From NCBI RefSeq assembly GCF_014269205.2, contig NZ_JABWRY020000001.1, positions 1,116,001 to 1,180,000 of the forward strand: a stretch of DNA of 64,000 nt, given 5' to 3'. Below the pieces are notes generated by a model that saw nothing but the letters and a program-made list of their open reading frames with translations, did not search any database and was not told where the DNA came from. Origin of the DNA: Pseudomonas kermanshahensis (GTDB lineage: Bacteria > Pseudomonadota > Gammaproteobacteria > Pseudomonadales > Pseudomonadaceae). The translations under genes were made by a program, and so were the position numbers. Shown here in pieces: positions 60,786 to 64,000 of this stretch; within the stretch, counting starts at the first letter, position 1; each line of letters begins with the position of its first letter.

Positions 60786-61263
60786 ATGGCTGGATCGATG
60801 CTGGACATCCCCTGCGTGACGCTGGGTGGCGAGCACAAGAAGCTCGGTGACTTCCCAGGCAAAGTCCTGTTGGTGGTCAATACCGCCAGCCAGTGCGGCT
60901 TTACCCCGCAATACAAAGGCCTGGAGCAGCTGTGGCAGGCCTACCGCGAGCGCGGCCTGGTGGTGCTGGGCTTCCCCTGCAACCAGTTTGGCAAGCAAGA
61001 GCCGGGCGAAGCGCGGGACATCGCGCAGTTTTGCGAGCGCAATTTTGGCGTGAGCTTCCCGCTGTTTCGCAAGGTCGAGGTCAACGGGCCGGGTGCTCAC
61101 CCGCTGTTCGTCGAGCTCAAGCAGCGCGCCCCCGGCTTGCTGGGTAGCCAGAAGATCAAGTGGAACTTCACCAAGTTCCTGGTCGACCCGGCCAGCGGCC
61201 AGGTCACGCGCTACGCGCCGACCACCAAGCCGCAGGCACTGGAAGCAGACATCGAGCGCCTGC

Positions 61264-61274
<11 letters not shown>
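60786..61274 (+). CDS. Glutathione peroxidase family protein (BtuE-like)
   Basis: 162 residues, thioredoxin fold. Catalytic Cys37 in NTASQCGFTPQY (Cys, not Sec), Gln in FPCNQFGKQEPG and Trp in KWNFTKFLVD complete the tetrad with Asn. Such bacterial enzymes reduce lipid or hydrogen peroxides with thioredoxin or glutathione. ATG 60786 has CGGAG upstream. It overlaps the convergent histidine kinase gene by 11 bp at its 3' end. Confidence 0.94.
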
Positions 61275-63579
<2,305 letters not shown>

Positions 63580-63679
63580 GAGTCCCGAGCCGGTTTCACG
63601 TCCCTTGCGCTGCGCAAGCATAGCCGAATAGCCCCGGCTGCTGGCGGGTCTGTCTGTTCATTTCAGTTGATCGCCAAGC

Positions 63680-63799
63680 GGGGGCCGCTGTGCAGCCCTT
63701 CGCGGGGCAAGCCCGCTCCTACAGGTACAGCGTAGCCCCTGGCTCTGCGCGGGCCCTGTGGGAGCGGGCTTGCCCCGCGAAGGGACGCACAGCGGCCCC
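63680..63799. repeat. REP pair upstream of the histidine kinase gene
   Basis: Arms 63680-63724 and 63755-63799, 45 bp each with a few mismatches, in the divergent spacer between the kinase gene and the last gene of the window. Confidence 0.9.
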
Positions 63800-63826
63800 A
63801 AAAAACTGAAATTTGTAGGAGTCGTC

Positions 63827-64000
63827 ATGGACGCTCGCTTGATTGCTTTTCTGGACCGCGCCGAATCGGTACTGGCGCGCCTTGAGCCGCTGTTGCCCGC
63901 ACCACGCCCGGACATCGACTGGCACACCACCTTGGCTGCCCGCTGGCAGCGCGATGGCCGCACCGGTTACCTGATGCCCCTTGAAGTCAGCCTGGACATC
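63827..64000 (+). CDS. Start of a DUF815-like AAA ATPase gene (partial)
   Basis: The first 58 residues only: DARLIAFLDRAESVLARLEP then LLPAPRPDIDWHTTLAARWQ and GRTGYLMPLEVSLDI. The N-terminus matches DUF815-family AAA proteins of pseudomonads, but the Walker motifs lie beyond the window. ATG 63827 has AGGAG about 7-11 bp upstream. Identification is provisional. Confidence 0.65.
   Translation, partial: MDARLIAFLDRAESVLARLEPLLPAPRPDIDWHTTLAARWQRDGRTGYLMPLEVSLDI

Overview
The window is a stretch of chromosome from a Pseudomonas, almost certainly of the P. putida group. The evidence is GC-rich coding sequence, dense copies of the P. putida-type REP palindrome (arms built on GCGGGCAAGCCCGCTCCCACAGG or its GCTGCTCCTACA variant), and typical housekeeping genes (pgi-comEA-pyrF, folE, prmB-aroC, earP-efp, deaD-tpm-htpX-alaA-msrB). 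EarP and EF-P carry the family-defining residues at the positions reported for P. putida (Asp13, Asp17, Glu273; Arg32). No rRNA operon, CRISPR array, prophage or plasmid backbone is visible.

Layout. 1-1.1 kb holds the edge of a surface-polysaccharide locus: a KpsT/Wzt-type ATPase (cut by the window) and a KpsM/Wzm-type permease. 1.7-5.5 kb: pgi, a ComEA-like protein, a 55-aa DUF2897-type protein and pyrF. 5.5-7.3 kb: an MDR oxidoreductase bracketed by two inverted copies of a large nested palindrome. 7.3-16.9 kb: an SDR, a MocR regulator divergent from an MFS exporter, a chemoreceptor, a BenE-type transporter, a GST, a glutaredoxin-like protein, folE and an Smr-domain protein. 17.0-18.4 kb: an intact IS3-family (IS150-like) element inserted between the arms of a REP pair. 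18.5-24.0 kb: small membrane protein, isochorismatase-like protein lacking its catalytic Cys, prmB, a coiled-coil membrane protein, a secreted hydrolase and aroC. 24.15-25.6 kb: an IS110-family (IS1111-like) element in another REP. 25.6-38.3 kb: MFS plus a degenerate acireductone dioxygenase, small proteins, ankyrin protein, ZIP transporter, an LtaS-like membrane sulfatase, RraB, a c-type cytochrome, a class I amidotransferase, CorA, an acyltransferase and a crotonase. 38.4-38.6 kb: tRNA-Ser(GGA) with promoter and terminator. 38.7-54.0 kb: TonB-dependent receptor, MFS, SDR/LysR divergent pair, GreA/B-like operon, earP-efp, ohr-ohrR, two more LysR genes, a TauE-type permease, a DUF1127 protein, class II DAHP synthase and a spermidine-synthase-fold protein. 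54.1-64.0 kb: deaD with a long structured leader, DODA dioxygenase, tpm, htpX, alaA, msrB-gpx, a hybrid histidine kinase and the start of an ATPase-like gene.

How genes work together. EarP rhamnosylates Arg32 of EF-P, encoded 48 bp downstream, so that the ribosome passes polyproline stretches. Ohr and OhrR form a peroxide-sensing pair; msrB-gpx add repair and peroxide removal. aroC and the class II DAHP synthase serve the shikimate pathway but are 29 kb apart. Several regulator/target pairs are divergent and share palindromic spacers (SDR/LysR, TauE/LysR, MFS/MocR).

Most notable: the IS110-type element has a 252-bp non-coding end in which a 13-nt copy of the REP target and an 8-nt copy of the element's left junction each sit beside the same 9-nt repeat, which looks like a REP-guided bridge RNA. 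Other highlights are the inverted nested palindromes, the deaD leader with mutually exclusive stems, and two enzyme-fold proteins that have lost a key active-site residue.
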